Source: JANWXR01 sp964608265 (GTDB lineage Bacteria > Chloroflexota > Anaerolineae > Anaerolineales > UBA6663). Taken from it: a stretch of DNA of 64,000 bases. Position numbers and translations under genes: made by a program. How positions within the stretch are numbered: the stretch's first letter is position 1; each line of letters opens with the position of its first letter. The notes under the pieces are model-generated. The model was given only the letters and a program-made list of their open reading frames with translations. It did no database searches and was not told the origin of the DNA. Shown piece after piece: positions 8,640-17,262 of the stretch. The stretch covers positions 57,548 to 121,547 of the forward strand of contig CAZSNP010000005.1 of NCBI GenBank assembly GCA_964608265.1, in the 5' to 3' direction.

Positions 8640-9919
8640 GGGTGCGCGACCCCGTTGGCGCGGATTTCCCACGCCAGCACCGGCGCCACAATCCCCATCC
8701 GCCCCGGGTTCAGCCGGTAGCCGACCTCGGTCACGTCGAACGTCAGCACGCCTTCGTGGCGCTGAATGATCTTGACGTGCTCGATGAACGACACCAGGGT
8801 GACGTGATAGCGCCCCGGCTTGAGCAGCGGCGCGGCCACCTCCACCCGTGCGCCGTAGTGACCGGGTTCGCGCACCTGCCCCTTCAGTTCGGGCATATCG
8901 GTGTCAATCGTCTCGAACACCAGATTGCCCTGTGTGTCGAAGACCTGACAGCAGAGCGAGAGGTCACGCGCGGGCCGCAGAATGTCGTAGCCAACCTCGA
9001 TGTGATACGGGCGGTCGAAGTCCGTCATCGGCGTGGGCTGGCCGTCCGGCCCGAGCAAGCTGGCGGTCGCGAAATGAACTTCCTGCCCCGGCGCCGGCGG
9101 CGTGTGGTTATGCCAGTGCGCGTGGCCGGTGGTGCCGGCGGAGAGGTACGCTGCGACCACTTCCCCCGCCGCGCCAAGTTGCTGGACGCGCCCATCCACC
9201 AGCCACACCGCGCGGTGACACAACTGGGTGACGGCCGCCATGTTGTGGCTGACGAACAGCACCGTCCGGCCCTGGCGCGCCACGCTATCCATCTTGCCCA
9301 GGCACTTCCTTTGAAAGGCTGCATCGCCCACCGCCAGCACTTCATCCACCAGCAGAATCTCCGGCTCCAGATGCGCGGCCACCGCAAAGGCCAGACGCAA
9401 ATACATCCCGCTGGAATAGTGTTTCACCGGCATGTCAATGAACTTCTCCACCTCGGAGAAGGCCGCGATCTCGTCGAATTTGCGGGCGATCTCGACGCGT
9501 CGCATGCCCATCACCGCGCCGTTGAGGAAGATGTTCTCGCGACCGGTGAGTTCGGGATGGAAGCCGGTGCCGACTTCGAGCAGTGAGCCGACGCGGCCGT
9601 GGATGTCGGCCAGACCGCGGTCCGGTTCGGTGATGCGCGAGAGGATTTTGAGCAGTGTGCTCTTTCCCGCGCCGTTGCGGCCCACGATGCCGATCACCTC
9701 GCCATACGGCACATCGAAGGACACCTCGTTCAGCGCCCAAAATGATTGGTGCAGTTCAGAGGCAGCCGAGGCCTGACCGCGCAGCAGCCTGGCCGCGCGG
9801 ATGAAGGGTGCGGTGACCGCCCCCACAATCAACTCGCGGATTGAGTCCGTGCGCTCGCCCGGCCCACCGATGAAATACTGCTTGCCGAGATTCTCGACGT
9901 GAATGGCGACGTTACTCAT
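8636..9919 (-). CDS. Polysaccharide ABC exporter, ATP-binding subunit with C-terminal glycan-binding domain (Wzt-like)
   Basis: With the ATG at 9919 this is 427 residues. Walker A is GRNGAGKST (residues ~80-88), the ABC signature region is YSSGMYLRLAFA, and Walker B is ILLVDEVLAVGD, the typical form of TagH/Wzt exporters. Residues ~250-427 form an extra beta-rich domain like the Wzt C-terminal domain that recognises the finished O-antigen chain. The open frame runs on to 10225, but those ~100 residues only shadow the permease gene. The start lies 2 nt after the permease stop. Together they export an undecaprenyl-linked polysaccharide by the ABC-dependent route. Confidence 0.92.
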   Translation of the reverse strand: MSNVAIHVENLGKQYFIGGPGERTDSIRELIVGAVTAPFIRAARLLRGQASAASELHQSFWALNEVSFDVPYGEVIGIVGRNGAGKSTLLKILSRITEPDRGLADIHGRVGSLLEVGTGFHPELTGRENIFLNGAVMGMRRVEIARKFDEIAAFSEVEKFIDMPVKHYSSGMYLRLAFAVAAHLEPEILLVDEVLAVGDAAFQRKCLGKMDSVARQGRTVLFVSHNMAAVTQLCHRAVWLVDGRVQQLGAAGEVVAAYLSAGTTGHAHWHNHTPPAPGQEVHFATASLLGPDGQPTPMTDFDRPYHIEVGYDILRPARDLSLCCQVFDTQGNLVFETIDTDMPELKGQVREPGHYGARVEVAAPLLKPGRYHVTLVSFIEHVKIIQRHEGVLTFDVTEVGYRLNPGRMGIVAPVLAWEIRANGVAHP

Positions 9920-9921
9920 GC

Positions 9922-10797
9922 TCACACCACATCGGCGAAGGTGCGCTCCAGCCGCTTGAAGTAAAAGGCCCCGCTCACCAGCAAACCCACGGCCACCACC
10001 GCCGAGACGGCCACCATCGGGCCGGGGGCGGTTTCCGTGCCGAGCAGGGCCCAACGGAAGCCCTCGATCACCCCCACCATCGGGTTGAGCGCGTAAAGTG
10101 GCCGCCATTGCCCCGGGATGAGGGTGCTCGAATACACGATCGGCGTGGCATACATCCAGAACTGCGTGACGAAGGGGACGACGAAGCCCACATCGCGGAA
10201 TTGCACGTTCATGGCGGCAAACCATAGCCCGACGCCCAGCGAGGTGACGATCGCGAGCAACACGAATAGCGGCAGCCAGAGCATATTGAGGCTGGGGGTG
10301 ATGCCGTAGTACAACAACATGCCGATGAGGACGACGAAGGCGATGACGAAATCAATCAGCCCGGCCAGCACGCGCGCCAGCGGCAGCGCCAGCCGGGGGA
10401 AATAAATCTTCTTCAGCAGATTGGCGTTGCTGACCATGCCGGTGGTGGCCTGGGTGATGGAGTTGGCGAAGAACGTCCACGGCACCAGCGCGGCATAGCT
10501 GAAGATCGGGTACGGAATCTGGTCAGACTCCACGCCGATGAGCAGGCCAAAGAACAGGCTGAAGACCACCATGGTGAGGAACGGTTGCAGCACGGCCCAG
10601 GCGGCGCCCAGGACGGTCTGCTTGTAGCGCACCTTCACATCGCGCCAGACGAAAAAATACAACAACTCGCGGTAGTCCCATAGCTCGCGGAGGTTGAGTG
10701 CAGCCCAACCCCGGCTGGGGCGGATACGGACGACGGGGACTTCAACGCCGGGCGCCAGTTCGCGCCGCACCTCGGCTGGCAGAATGTCAGTACTCAT
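9922..10797 (-). CDS. Polysaccharide ABC exporter, permease subunit (Wzm/TagG-like)
   Basis: A 291-residue ABC-2 type permease. After a cytoplasmic N-terminus it shows LLYFFVWRDVKVRYKQTVLGAAW, the amphipathic gate-helix region conserved in Wzm/TagG (shown here split: YFFVWRDVKVRYKQT then VLGAAWAVLQP), followed by six hydrophobic segments. The sequence NLLKKIYFPRLALPLA and the final FYFKRLERTFADVV also match the family. It pairs with the ATPase 2 nt downstream to move lipid-linked polysaccharide across the membrane. It is the first gene of its sub-cluster; the 195 nt upstream spacer before the SAF-domain dehydrogenase may hold a promoter, though none is clear. Confidence 0.92.
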   Translation of the reverse strand: MSTDILPAEVRRELAPGVEVPVVRIRPSRGWAALNLRELWDYRELLYFFVWRDVKVRYKQTVLGAAWAVLQPFLTMVVFSLFFGLLIGVESDQIPYPIFSYAALVPWTFFANSITQATTGMVSNANLLKKIYFPRLALPLARVLAGLIDFVIAFVVLIGMLLYYGITPSLNMLWLPLFVLLAIVTSLGVGLWFAAMNVQFRDVGFVVPFVTQFWMYATPIVYSSTLIPGQWRPLYALNPMVGVIEGFRWALLGTETAPGPMVAVSAVVAVGLLVSGAFYFKRLERTFADVV

Positions 10798-10992
10798 GGG
10801 TAAACGCTCGATGCCGGAGCAGATCAGCCGGCTCAGTGGTCAAATCATACCGACAAACGCCAGCGCCCGGGCTAGTATTAGAGTCCAGTTGCTTGCCCTG
10901 CCGCCCAAAAGGCCGAGAGGGTTGAACACACGCTTGCCCGAGCAGAGGGCTGTCTGCCCGACCGGCATTGCACGAACGGCCGGGCCGTGACA

Positions 10993-12330
10993 TCATGACT
11001 CAACAACCGGCGCCATCGCCGACACTGCGCTCAGCTCTCGGGCGAAGTGCGCGTTCTGTTCCGCCCACAACCGGTCGCACAGACGACTCGGCGGCAGTTC
11101 CACATCGGCGAAGGTCAGCACGTGATCTCTGGCGACATCGCGCTTGAGCCGGCAACCTTCGGCCAGCCCGATGGGCAGCAGGTTCTGAGCGCGGGTGATG
11201 GTGGAATTCTCGGCCAGCCCGTAGGTCATGTAACACCCCAGCCCGTCCAACATCTGCCCGGCCGGCAAGTCGATCTTTGCCGTGGTGACCACATCCACAT
11301 AGGGTGCGCCGCGCGGCGCAATGGTGGCATCGCCAAAGAGCACGGCGCGCGCGACGGTGTTGTGGACCTCAAAGTGACACAGGTGATAGGGCGTGTAAAA
11401 GCAATACAACGGCCCCGTGCCCAGCTTGTACAAGTTGAGGTAGTGTTTCTGCTGCGGATGATCGTGCGTACCGAGCACGAACACACCCGGGCCTGGAACC
11501 GCGCCCACAACGTAATCTACGATGCCGGGTCCGTTGAGTAGCTCGTCAATGGGGTACCAGTTGACCGCTTCCTGAACGGAAGTGCCGCCCGGCACCGTTG
11601 GCCCGAACATGCCACGTCGAGCCACCCGCATCCCGGTGGCGTTGGCAACGATTGCCTGCTCGAACGAAATCTTGGTGCCGTCGGCAAACGACGTCACCAT
11701 CGATGGCCGCTGCCCCCAGGTGCGCGCGAAGTGTTCCTGCGTCGTCGGATTGCGATACGGGTCGTGCAGGCCCTTGACATTGCCGCACAGCACGGGCCGC
11801 ACGCCGAGACCCTTGACGAATCGGAAGAGATTCATCTGCACGCCGGGTTGATCGCCGTCGGCGTTGGTGATGACGACCCCGGCCCGGTCGGCGTACGTTT
11901 TCAGGATCGGGCCGACGGTGCCATCCAGTTCAGCGTTCATGAGGACGACGTGCTTGCCGTGCGCGATCGCCTCCAGGGCGATGTGGGCGCCGAATTCCAC
12001 GGCGCCCGTCACCTCGATGATGGCTTCGACATTGGCGGCGCGGCACACCAGCCTGGCGTCTTCAGTGATGGCGTGGCGGCCGCGCGCAACTGCCGATTCG
12101 AGCTGCGCCACGGTCTCAACTGTCTCAACCGACTCGACACCGGCCTCGATGTAGGCGCGGCGGGCGCCCTCAAGATGCCGGTTGGCTATGGCCACCAGCC
12201 GCAGGCCGGGAACTGCATTCACCATCTCCAGCGCAATGCCTCGACCCATGAAGCCGGCGCCGATCATGGCTACGCGGATGGGGTTGCCTTCCGCTTGTCG
12301 CTTCTCCAGCGCGCTGTCTACAATGATCAT
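10993..12330 (-). CDS. NAD(P)-dependent oxidoreductase with SAF domain
   Basis: A 445-residue protein with a Rossmann nucleotide site VAMIGAGFMGRGIALEMV near residue 20 and a C-terminal SAF-like segment. It belongs to the group annotated as homoserine-dehydrogenase-like/SAF domain oxidoreductases. Members are often found in surface-polysaccharide clusters beside rfbF, rfbC-like and SDR genes, which is exactly the order here (12.3-16.5 kb). A role in making a modified or branched sugar nucleotide is likely but the reaction is not established. EVTGAVEFG and MNAELDGTVGP are conserved-looking stretches in the catalytic half. The next gene upstream ends 12 nt away. Confidence 0.75.
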   Translation of the reverse strand: MIIVDSALEKRQAEGNPIRVAMIGAGFMGRGIALEMVNAVPGLRLVAIANRHLEGARRAYIEAGVESVETVETVAQLESAVARGRHAITEDARLVCRAANVEAIIEVTGAVEFGAHIALEAIAHGKHVVLMNAELDGTVGPILKTYADRAGVVITNADGDQPGVQMNLFRFVKGLGVRPVLCGNVKGLHDPYRNPTTQEHFARTWGQRPSMVTSFADGTKISFEQAIVANATGMRVARRGMFGPTVPGGTSVQEAVNWYPIDELLNGPGIVDYVVGAVPGPGVFVLGTHDHPQQKHYLNLYKLGTGPLYCFYTPYHLCHFEVHNTVARAVLFGDATIAPRGAPYVDVVTTAKIDLPAGQMLDGLGCYMTYGLAENSTITRAQNLLPIGLAEGCRLKRDVARDHVLTFADVELPPSRLCDRLWAEQNAHFARELSAVSAMAPVVES

Positions 12331-12342
12331 CGTTACTGCTCC

Positions 12343-12873
12343 TCAGCCCGCGTAATCGGGCCAGCGCTTATCTTTGTCGGAGATCACCTTTGGGGTGAGC
12401 GGCCACTCAATTCCAAACGCGGGGTCATCCCAGCGCACGCCTCGTTCGGCTTCCGGCGTGTAGAACTGCGAGACCTGATAGGTCACCTCCACGGCGTCCT
12501 CGAGCGTGATGAAGCCGTGGGCGAAGCCCTCGGGCACATACAACATGCGCCGATTGTCCGTGTTGAGTTCTACCCCCAGCCACGACCGATAGGTGGCCGA
12601 AGCGGGCCGCAGATCGATGATCACATCGTAGAGTGAGCCGCGCGTGCAGCGCACGAGTTTCGCTTCGGCATACGGCGCCGACTGATAGTGCATCCCGCGC
12701 AGCGTCCCCGCGGACTGACTGAACGAGAGGTTGGTTTGTGCAACGACAGTCATCAAACCATTCGCGGCAAACTCGTGCTGGCAGAAGGCGCGTGCGAAAA
12801 AGCCGCGAGCATCGCCGCGTTTCTCCAGCTCGATCACATAAGCTCCGGGCAATTTGGTTTCAGTAAAAATCAC
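12343..12873 (-). CDS. rfbC: dTDP-4-dehydrorhamnose 3,5-epimerase family protein
   Basis: At 176 residues this has normal RfbC/RmlC length. Diagnostic stretches are GDARGFFARAFCQHEF, GTLRGMHYQ with the catalytic His, KLVRCTRGSLYDVIIDLR and YVPEGFAHGFITL. RmlC enzymes are cupins that epimerise C3 and C5 of a 4-keto-6-deoxy sugar nucleotide. No rmlA, rmlB or rmlD lies in the window and the neighbour rfbF makes CDP-glucose, so the real substrate may be a CDP-linked 4-keto sugar; that is inference. It lies 5 nt from the sorbosone-dehydrogenase gene and 12 nt from the SAF dehydrogenase. Confidence 0.88.
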   Translation of the reverse strand: MIFTETKLPGAYVIELEKRGDARGFFARAFCQHEFAANGLMTVVAQTNLSFSQSAGTLRGMHYQSAPYAEAKLVRCTRGSLYDVIIDLRPASATYRSWLGVELNTDNRRMLYVPEGFAHGFITLEDAVEVTYQVSQFYTPEAERGVRWDDPAFGIEWPLTPKVISDKDKRWPDYAG

Positions 12874-12877
12874 GTTG

Positions 12878-14668
12878 TTAGCCTCGTGACCTGTCAGGTT
12901 GTGGCTTGCGTCCGAGGCGCCGCCAGACCCATTGAACGCTCAACCAACCGGCAACGCCCAGCCCCAGACCGACGCCAAATGCCAGGGCGACGTGGCGATA
13001 ACGTGGTTGCTCCGGAAACAGCGCCGCCAACCCGTCCGGCTGGGCGGGCACCGTTGTGAGGTAATCGGCCAGGATGTCGGCTTCGGCCGGCGTCACCCCC
13101 AGGTTTGGCATCTGCGTATAGGTGTTATCGAAGCGCGGTTCCTGTACACGGTATTTGATCCATGTGCGAATGCGATCGAGGCCGTTGGCGGCCAATACCT
13201 CGCGGCGCGCCGCGGCGAATTGCCGCTGAGGGTCTTGGTCCAGGGCGTCAATGTCAGCGACCTGCTTCAGATAGGCCTCGGAGTCGAGGCGCAACTGCAG
13301 GCGTTCGATGAGCGCGGCCTGATCGAGGGGGGGCGCCGCGGTGCCGCCTTTCAATTGCCCGGCGATGCTGTGACATCCCAGACAACCCTTCTCGTATAAC
13401 AGCTCCACCGGCTTGCGCGTGGAGGTCAGGCGGTAGGGATACGCCGCTTCGGGTGCATAAGTGATTTTGTAGATGGCACTCTGTCCGGCTGCGTTGGGCA
13501 TGATAGGCGCGAAGTACAGCCCATCCGGCCCGAAGGCCAGCCCTACCACCCCCTGCTCGTTCGCGCCGAGGAATTGAAGCAGAGTCCTGGGCGCGCTCAG
13601 GGTGCGGCGTGCCGGCAAGCTGTAGTCCATGATAAGGATGCCGGGCAATTTCCGCTGTTCGGGATTGAAACTGGCCAGCGAGATGTAGAACTTATCCCGA
13701 AATGCCTCTGGGAAGAGCGGTGTTCCGGTGGGGTAGTAATCCATTTGCACCGGGCTCCGGCTGGGCACGATGATGGCGTGGGCAATGGCGGCGACGCTTT
13801 GATCTGTGCCATCCCACAGGTAGTTCACCCCGGGTTGAATCTCCACAAACCGATCCACTTCCGGGCCGTTGTCCGCCACAAACACTCGGCCATCAATGAC
13901 CTTGAGGCTAAATGGATTGCGCAGTCCGTAAGCCCAAACGAAGTTCTCGGGTTTCTGGATATCGTTGTCTTGATAGAACGGGTTATCCGGCACCGGCTTC
14001 CCGTCGAGTGTCATCCGTAGCAGTTTGCCTTGCAGCCTACTGAGATCCTGACTGCCGCGCGGCGAATTGAAGCCATCACCGACGCCCACGTATAGATAGT
14101 CGCCCTGCACCTGGCATCCACCTATCTGATGCGAGGGGCCGGTGCTTTCGCGGCTGAACACATCCGTAAAGGCGAGTTGCGCCGAGGGCTGAATTGAGAA
14201 CGTGCCCGGCTGGCTCTGAAAGCGGACAATGTTGTTGTGCAGCACGCCGTTGTCGCCGGCGTAGGCAAACGTGACGAACACGTATCCATGCGCGGGCGCG
14301 AGGCAAATGCCGGCCGAACCATACTCGGCCTCCCGGCTCGGGTTCTCGGTGGTGAATGGCGTCTGCAGGAAGCCTTCGGCAAAGGTATGAACCGTGCGGT
14401 CGTTGGTGACCACCCTCACGCGGCCGCGGACTTCGGTGACAAAGTACAGCGGGTCCTTGGGGTTGCGGCCGGGATTGGGCACGAAGGCCAGAGCGGTGGG
14501 AAATTGATAGCCCTCCGAATCCAGCGTGATCGTGAAGCCATCGGCCACCGCCCATTCACTTCGCCAGTCAAAGTCGTTGTTTTGTGAGGCGACCGGGGCC
14601 GCGCGTGCCGCGCTGAAGACCACGGCGCAGAACAGCGCCGCGAGGGGAAGCTTCTTTGGGACGTGCAT
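12878..14668 (-). CDS. PQQ-type glucose/sorbosone dehydrogenase fused to cytochrome c, membrane anchored
   Basis: A 596-residue exported protein. Residues 1-24 form a signal peptide (ATG at 14668; the frame runs upstream into the epimerase gene). Residues ~45-405 look like the six-bladed propeller of soluble quinoprotein glucose/sorbosone dehydrogenases (TALAFVPNPG, FVTEVRGRVRVV, WAYGLRNPFSLKV). A class I cytochrome c follows with heme motif CLGCH at 429-433. A C-terminal hydrophobic helix (HVALAFGVGLGLGVAGW) and basic tail would anchor it. It would oxidise a sugar outside the membrane and pass electrons through the heme. Finding it inside a glycan operon is unusual; it may act on the polysaccharide or simply be co-located. 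Confidence 0.82.
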   Translation of the reverse strand: MHVPKKLPLAALFCAVVFSAARAAPVASQNNDFDWRSEWAVADGFTITLDSEGYQFPTALAFVPNPGRNPKDPLYFVTEVRGRVRVVTNDRTVHTFAEGFLQTPFTTENPSREAEYGSAGICLAPAHGYVFVTFAYAGDNGVLHNNIVRFQSQPGTFSIQPSAQLAFTDVFSRESTGPSHQIGGCQVQGDYLYVGVGDGFNSPRGSQDLSRLQGKLLRMTLDGKPVPDNPFYQDNDIQKPENFVWAYGLRNPFSLKVIDGRVFVADNGPEVDRFVEIQPGVNYLWDGTDQSVAAIAHAIIVPSRSPVQMDYYPTGTPLFPEAFRDKFYISLASFNPEQRKLPGILIMDYSLPARRTLSAPRTLLQFLGANEQGVVGLAFGPDGLYFAPIMPNAAGQSAIYKITYAPEAAYPYRLTSTRKPVELLYEKGCLGCHSIAGQLKGGTAAPPLDQAALIERLQLRLDSEAYLKQVADIDALDQDPQRQFAAARREVLAANGLDRIRTWIKYRVQEPRFDNTYTQMPNLGVTPAEADILADYLTTVPAQPDGLAALFPEQPRYRHVALAFGVGLGLGVAGWLSVQWVWRRLGRKPQPDRSRG

Positions 14669-14673
14669 GTGAA

Positions 14674-15702
14674 CTACTGCCAGTAGAGAGCGGCGTCGAC
14701 CTGCGCCGTATCCACCAGGTATTGTAGCTGTTTGAGCCGGGTGTAGGCACGGAAATTGAACGTCTCGTCTGTCAACCCGATCTTCTGGAAGACGGCGTGC
14801 AATTCCTGGGCGCCGATGCGGGCGGTGCGGCGGCACTGGAAGGTGGGCAGCACCTCGCGAATCTTGTCGAACGATACGCGGTAACTGCGGTTGTCGCCGT
14901 CGTTCTTTCCCAGAGTCAGCCGGCAGCCCGGAAAAGTCTCAGAGACAATTTGCGCAATCTCACGCACCCGGTAATTCTCCCGGGTGTCACCCACGTTCAG
15001 AATCTGGTTGTGAACGATTTCGCGCGGCGCTTCGAGCACGCACGCAATGGCGTCACAGATATCGCGGACATGCACCAGTGGGCGCCAGGGAGTGCCATCG
15101 CTGGTCAGCTTGAGCTCACGGGTGGTCCACGCCAGCCCGGCCAGGTTGTTGAGCACAATATCAAATCGCATGCGGGGCGAGGGGCCATAGGCCGTGGCGT
15201 TGCGCAGGAAGGTGGGGGAAAAGTCAGAATGCGCCAGGGCTCGCACATCCCGTTCTACCAGCACTTTGCACTCTGCATAGGCGGTCTGCGGCTTGGTGGG
15301 CGACTCTTCGGTCATAGGTTCATCACCCTGACCAACGCCATAGACGCTGCAGGAAGAGGTGTAGACAAAGCGCTGTATCCCCACCTGCCTGCAGAGCTGG
15401 GCCAACGCCACTGACCCTCGATGATTGATTTGATGCGTCAGCGCCGGGTTGTGCTGCGCCAGGGGATCATTGGAGAGTTCTGCCAGGTGTACAACAGCAT
15501 CATAGCCGATGAGATCGTCCGCCGTAATACGCCGTATGTCCTTGGTGATCGTCGCGGGGTGCTGAGCAATGCCATCGTTGTACAGCCAGCCCGCCCGATA
15601 GAACCCGGTATCCAGTCCCACCACCGAATGACCTCGGTCTAGCAGCGTGGGCCCGAGCCAGGTACCAATGTATCCGTCTGTGCCTGTCACTAGTACTTTC
15701 AA
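14674..15702 (-). CDS. NAD-dependent epimerase/dehydratase (extended SDR)
   Basis: A 342-residue extended short-chain dehydrogenase. It has the nucleotide site VTGTDGYIGTWLGPTLL at the N-terminus, VVHLAELSNDP, the catalytic SSCSVYG with YAECK as the Tyr-x3-Lys pair, and NVGDTRENYRVREIAQIV toward the C-terminus. Such enzymes epimerise, dehydrate or reduce nucleotide sugars. It lies between rfbF and the dehydrogenase gene and is probably one step in making the CDP-linked sugar. No separate rfbG-type CDP-glucose 4,6-dehydratase is present, so this protein might supply that or a later reduction; sequence alone does not decide. Confidence 0.82.
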   Translation of the reverse strand: MKVLVTGTDGYIGTWLGPTLLDRGHSVVGLDTGFYRAGWLYNDGIAQHPATITKDIRRITADDLIGYDAVVHLAELSNDPLAQHNPALTHQINHRGSVALAQLCRQVGIQRFVYTSSCSVYGVGQGDEPMTEESPTKPQTAYAECKVLVERDVRALAHSDFSPTFLRNATAYGPSPRMRFDIVLNNLAGLAWTTRELKLTSDGTPWRPLVHVRDICDAIACVLEAPREIVHNQILNVGDTRENYRVREIAQIVSETFPGCRLTLGKNDGDNRSYRVSFDKIREVLPTFQCRRTARIGAQELHAVFQKIGLTDETFNFRAYTRLKQLQYLVDTAQVDAALYWQ

Positions 15703-15741
15703 GAAACACCGACCTTTCTCAGCAGGATTTATCCCAAACCA

Positions 15742-16515
15742 CTACCAGACTTTCCACGGCGCTGTGCGATTCTCCCATAGTCCTTCCAGGTAGTTCTTGT
15801 CGCGGAGCGTGTCCATGGGCTGCCAGAAGCCGCGATGGCGGTAGGCGACCAGCTGGCCCGCCTGGGCCAAACGCTCCATGGGTTCTCGCTCCCAAACGGT
15901 CGAGTCACCCTCGATGTAGTCGAATGCCTCCGGCTCCAGCACAAAGAAGCCGCCGTTGATCCAGGCGCCATCACCCTGAGGTTTTTCAACAAAGCTGGGG
16001 ACGCGCGCCTGATCATGCGCCAGGTTGAAGGCCCCAAAGCGACCCGGTGGCTGAACTGCCGTAAGAGTCGCCACTGCCTTTTGTGAGCGATGGAATTCGA
16101 TCAGCGCCGTGATGTCAATGTCCGCCACGCCATCGCCGTAGGTGCAGCAAAACGTTTCCTGGCCCACATAGCGGGCGATGCGTTTGATTCGCCCGCCCGT
16201 CATCGTAGCCAAACCGGTGTCGACCAGCGTGACGCACCATGGCTCCACACCGTTCTGCTGCACGACGGTCCGGCCGGTGCGAAAATCGAAAGTGATATCG
16301 GTGTGATTCAACTCGTAGTGCGCGAAGTACTCTTTGATGACATGCCCCTTGTAGCCACAGCACACGATGAAGTCATTCAGGCCGTGTGCCGAGTACATCT
16401 TCATGATGTGCCAGAGGATCGGCTTATCGCCGATGTCAACCATCGGCTTCGGGCGAACGGAACTTTCTTCGCTGATCCGGGTGCCTAACCCTCCCGCGAG
16501 TATGACGACTTTCAT
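15742..16515 (-). CDS. rfbF: Glucose-1-phosphate cytidylyltransferase
   Basis: A 257-residue nucleotidyltransferase of exactly the expected family length. The N-terminus VVILAGGLGTRISEES with RPKPMVDIGDKPILWHIMK is highly characteristic of RfbF/AscA rather than RmlA or GalU, and CCGYKGHVIKEYF, TYGDGVADID (metal Asp) and NGGFFVLEP follow in order. It makes CDP-glucose from CTP and glucose-1-phosphate, the entry to CDP-3,6-dideoxyhexoses and related sugars. It is placed 39 nt from the SDR gene and 24 nt from the sugar transferase, inside the polysaccharide operon. Confidence 0.93.
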   Translation of the reverse strand: MKVVILAGGLGTRISEESSVRPKPMVDIGDKPILWHIMKMYSAHGLNDFIVCCGYKGHVIKEYFAHYELNHTDITFDFRTGRTVVQQNGVEPWCVTLVDTGLATMTGGRIKRIARYVGQETFCCTYGDGVADIDITALIEFHRSQKAVATLTAVQPPGRFGAFNLAHDQARVPSFVEKPQGDGAWINGGFFVLEPEAFDYIEGDSTVWEREPMERLAQAGQLVAYRHRGFWQPMDTLRDKNYLEGLWENRTAPWKVW

Positions 16516-16539
16516 GGCGTCCGACGATGTTCAGGCGAG

Positions 16540-17262
16540 CTAGCGCGCGCCGAGGCCCTTCAACACGACAACGAATGTTTTGAGAATGATCTCAAAGTCA
16601 AGCGCCAGGCTCATATTCTCAATGTACTGGATGTCGTATTGGACGATCTGCTCCCACTCCAGGCTGCTGCGGCCATGGATCTGGGCCAGCCCGGTCAGGC
16701 CGGGCAGCACCTCCAGCCGTTCGTGCTGCCAGAGTTTATAGTGCTCGACCTCCGCCGACATGTTGGGCCGGGGCCCGACGATACTCATCTCGCCCCTGAC
16801 GACGTTGATCAGTTGAGGCAGTTCGTCGAGGCTTGTCTTCCGCAGCAGCCCTCCGATGCGCGTGACGCGCGCCTGGGGCTTGAACACCGGCTTTCCGCCC
16901 GCGTCGGATTTGAGCTCGCCGGTGACGTACTTTTTCATGAATTCTTTCTGCGGCTGATCATCCTGCTTGTGCGGCATCGTGCGGAACTTGAACATCTTGA
17001 AGCGTTTACCGCCCTTGCCGATGCGCTCCTGCACGAAGATGATCGGCCCGGGAGAATCACACCTGACCAGCAACGCGCAAAGCATCATCACCGGCACAAT
17101 CACCGGGGCCGCCAAAACACAAATGACCAGGTCAATGACGCGTTTCGCCAGCAGCAAGTGGGGGCGGTCGCGAAAGAGGCGCGGACGCCCAATGACCTCC
17201 ACCCCGGGGTAGCCTTCGGGTTGGCCGGCGGTGGACTTTGGCCTAATGATCAGCCCTTCCAT
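16540..17262 (-). CDS. Polyprenyl-phosphate sugar phosphotransferase (WbaP/WcaJ catalytic-domain type)
   Basis: A 240-residue monotopic initiating transferase. It has one membrane segment (LAKRVIDLVICVLAAPVIV) followed by GPIIFVQERIGKGGKRFKMFKFRTM, KTSLDELPQLINVVRGEMSI and VGPRP, the core motifs of the bacterial sugar transferase family (each quoted piece is a fragment). The DE pair in SLDELPQ is catalytic. It transfers a sugar-1-phosphate onto undecaprenyl phosphate, the first membrane step in making the repeat unit. It has only the catalytic domain and lacks the N-terminal membrane bundle of WcaJ. Its start overlaps the GGDEF-like gene by 20 nt. Confidence 0.9.
   Translation of the reverse strand: MEGLIIRPKSTAGQPEGYPGVEVIGRPRLFRDRPHLLLAKRVIDLVICVLAAPVIVPVMMLCALLVRCDSPGPIIFVQERIGKGGKRFKMFKFRTMPHKQDDQPQKEFMKKYVTGELKSDAGGKPVFKPQARVTRIGGLLRKTSLDELPQLINVVRGEMSIVGPRPNMSAEVEHYKLWQHERLEVLPGLTGLAQIHGRSSLEWEQIVQYDIQYIENMSLALDFEIILKTFVVVLKGLGAR

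Noticed and set aside
8636..10225. A 529-residue ABC ATPase with a novel N-terminal domain
   Set aside because: The extra ~100 residues are the permease gene read in another frame; ATG 9919 fits the family start.
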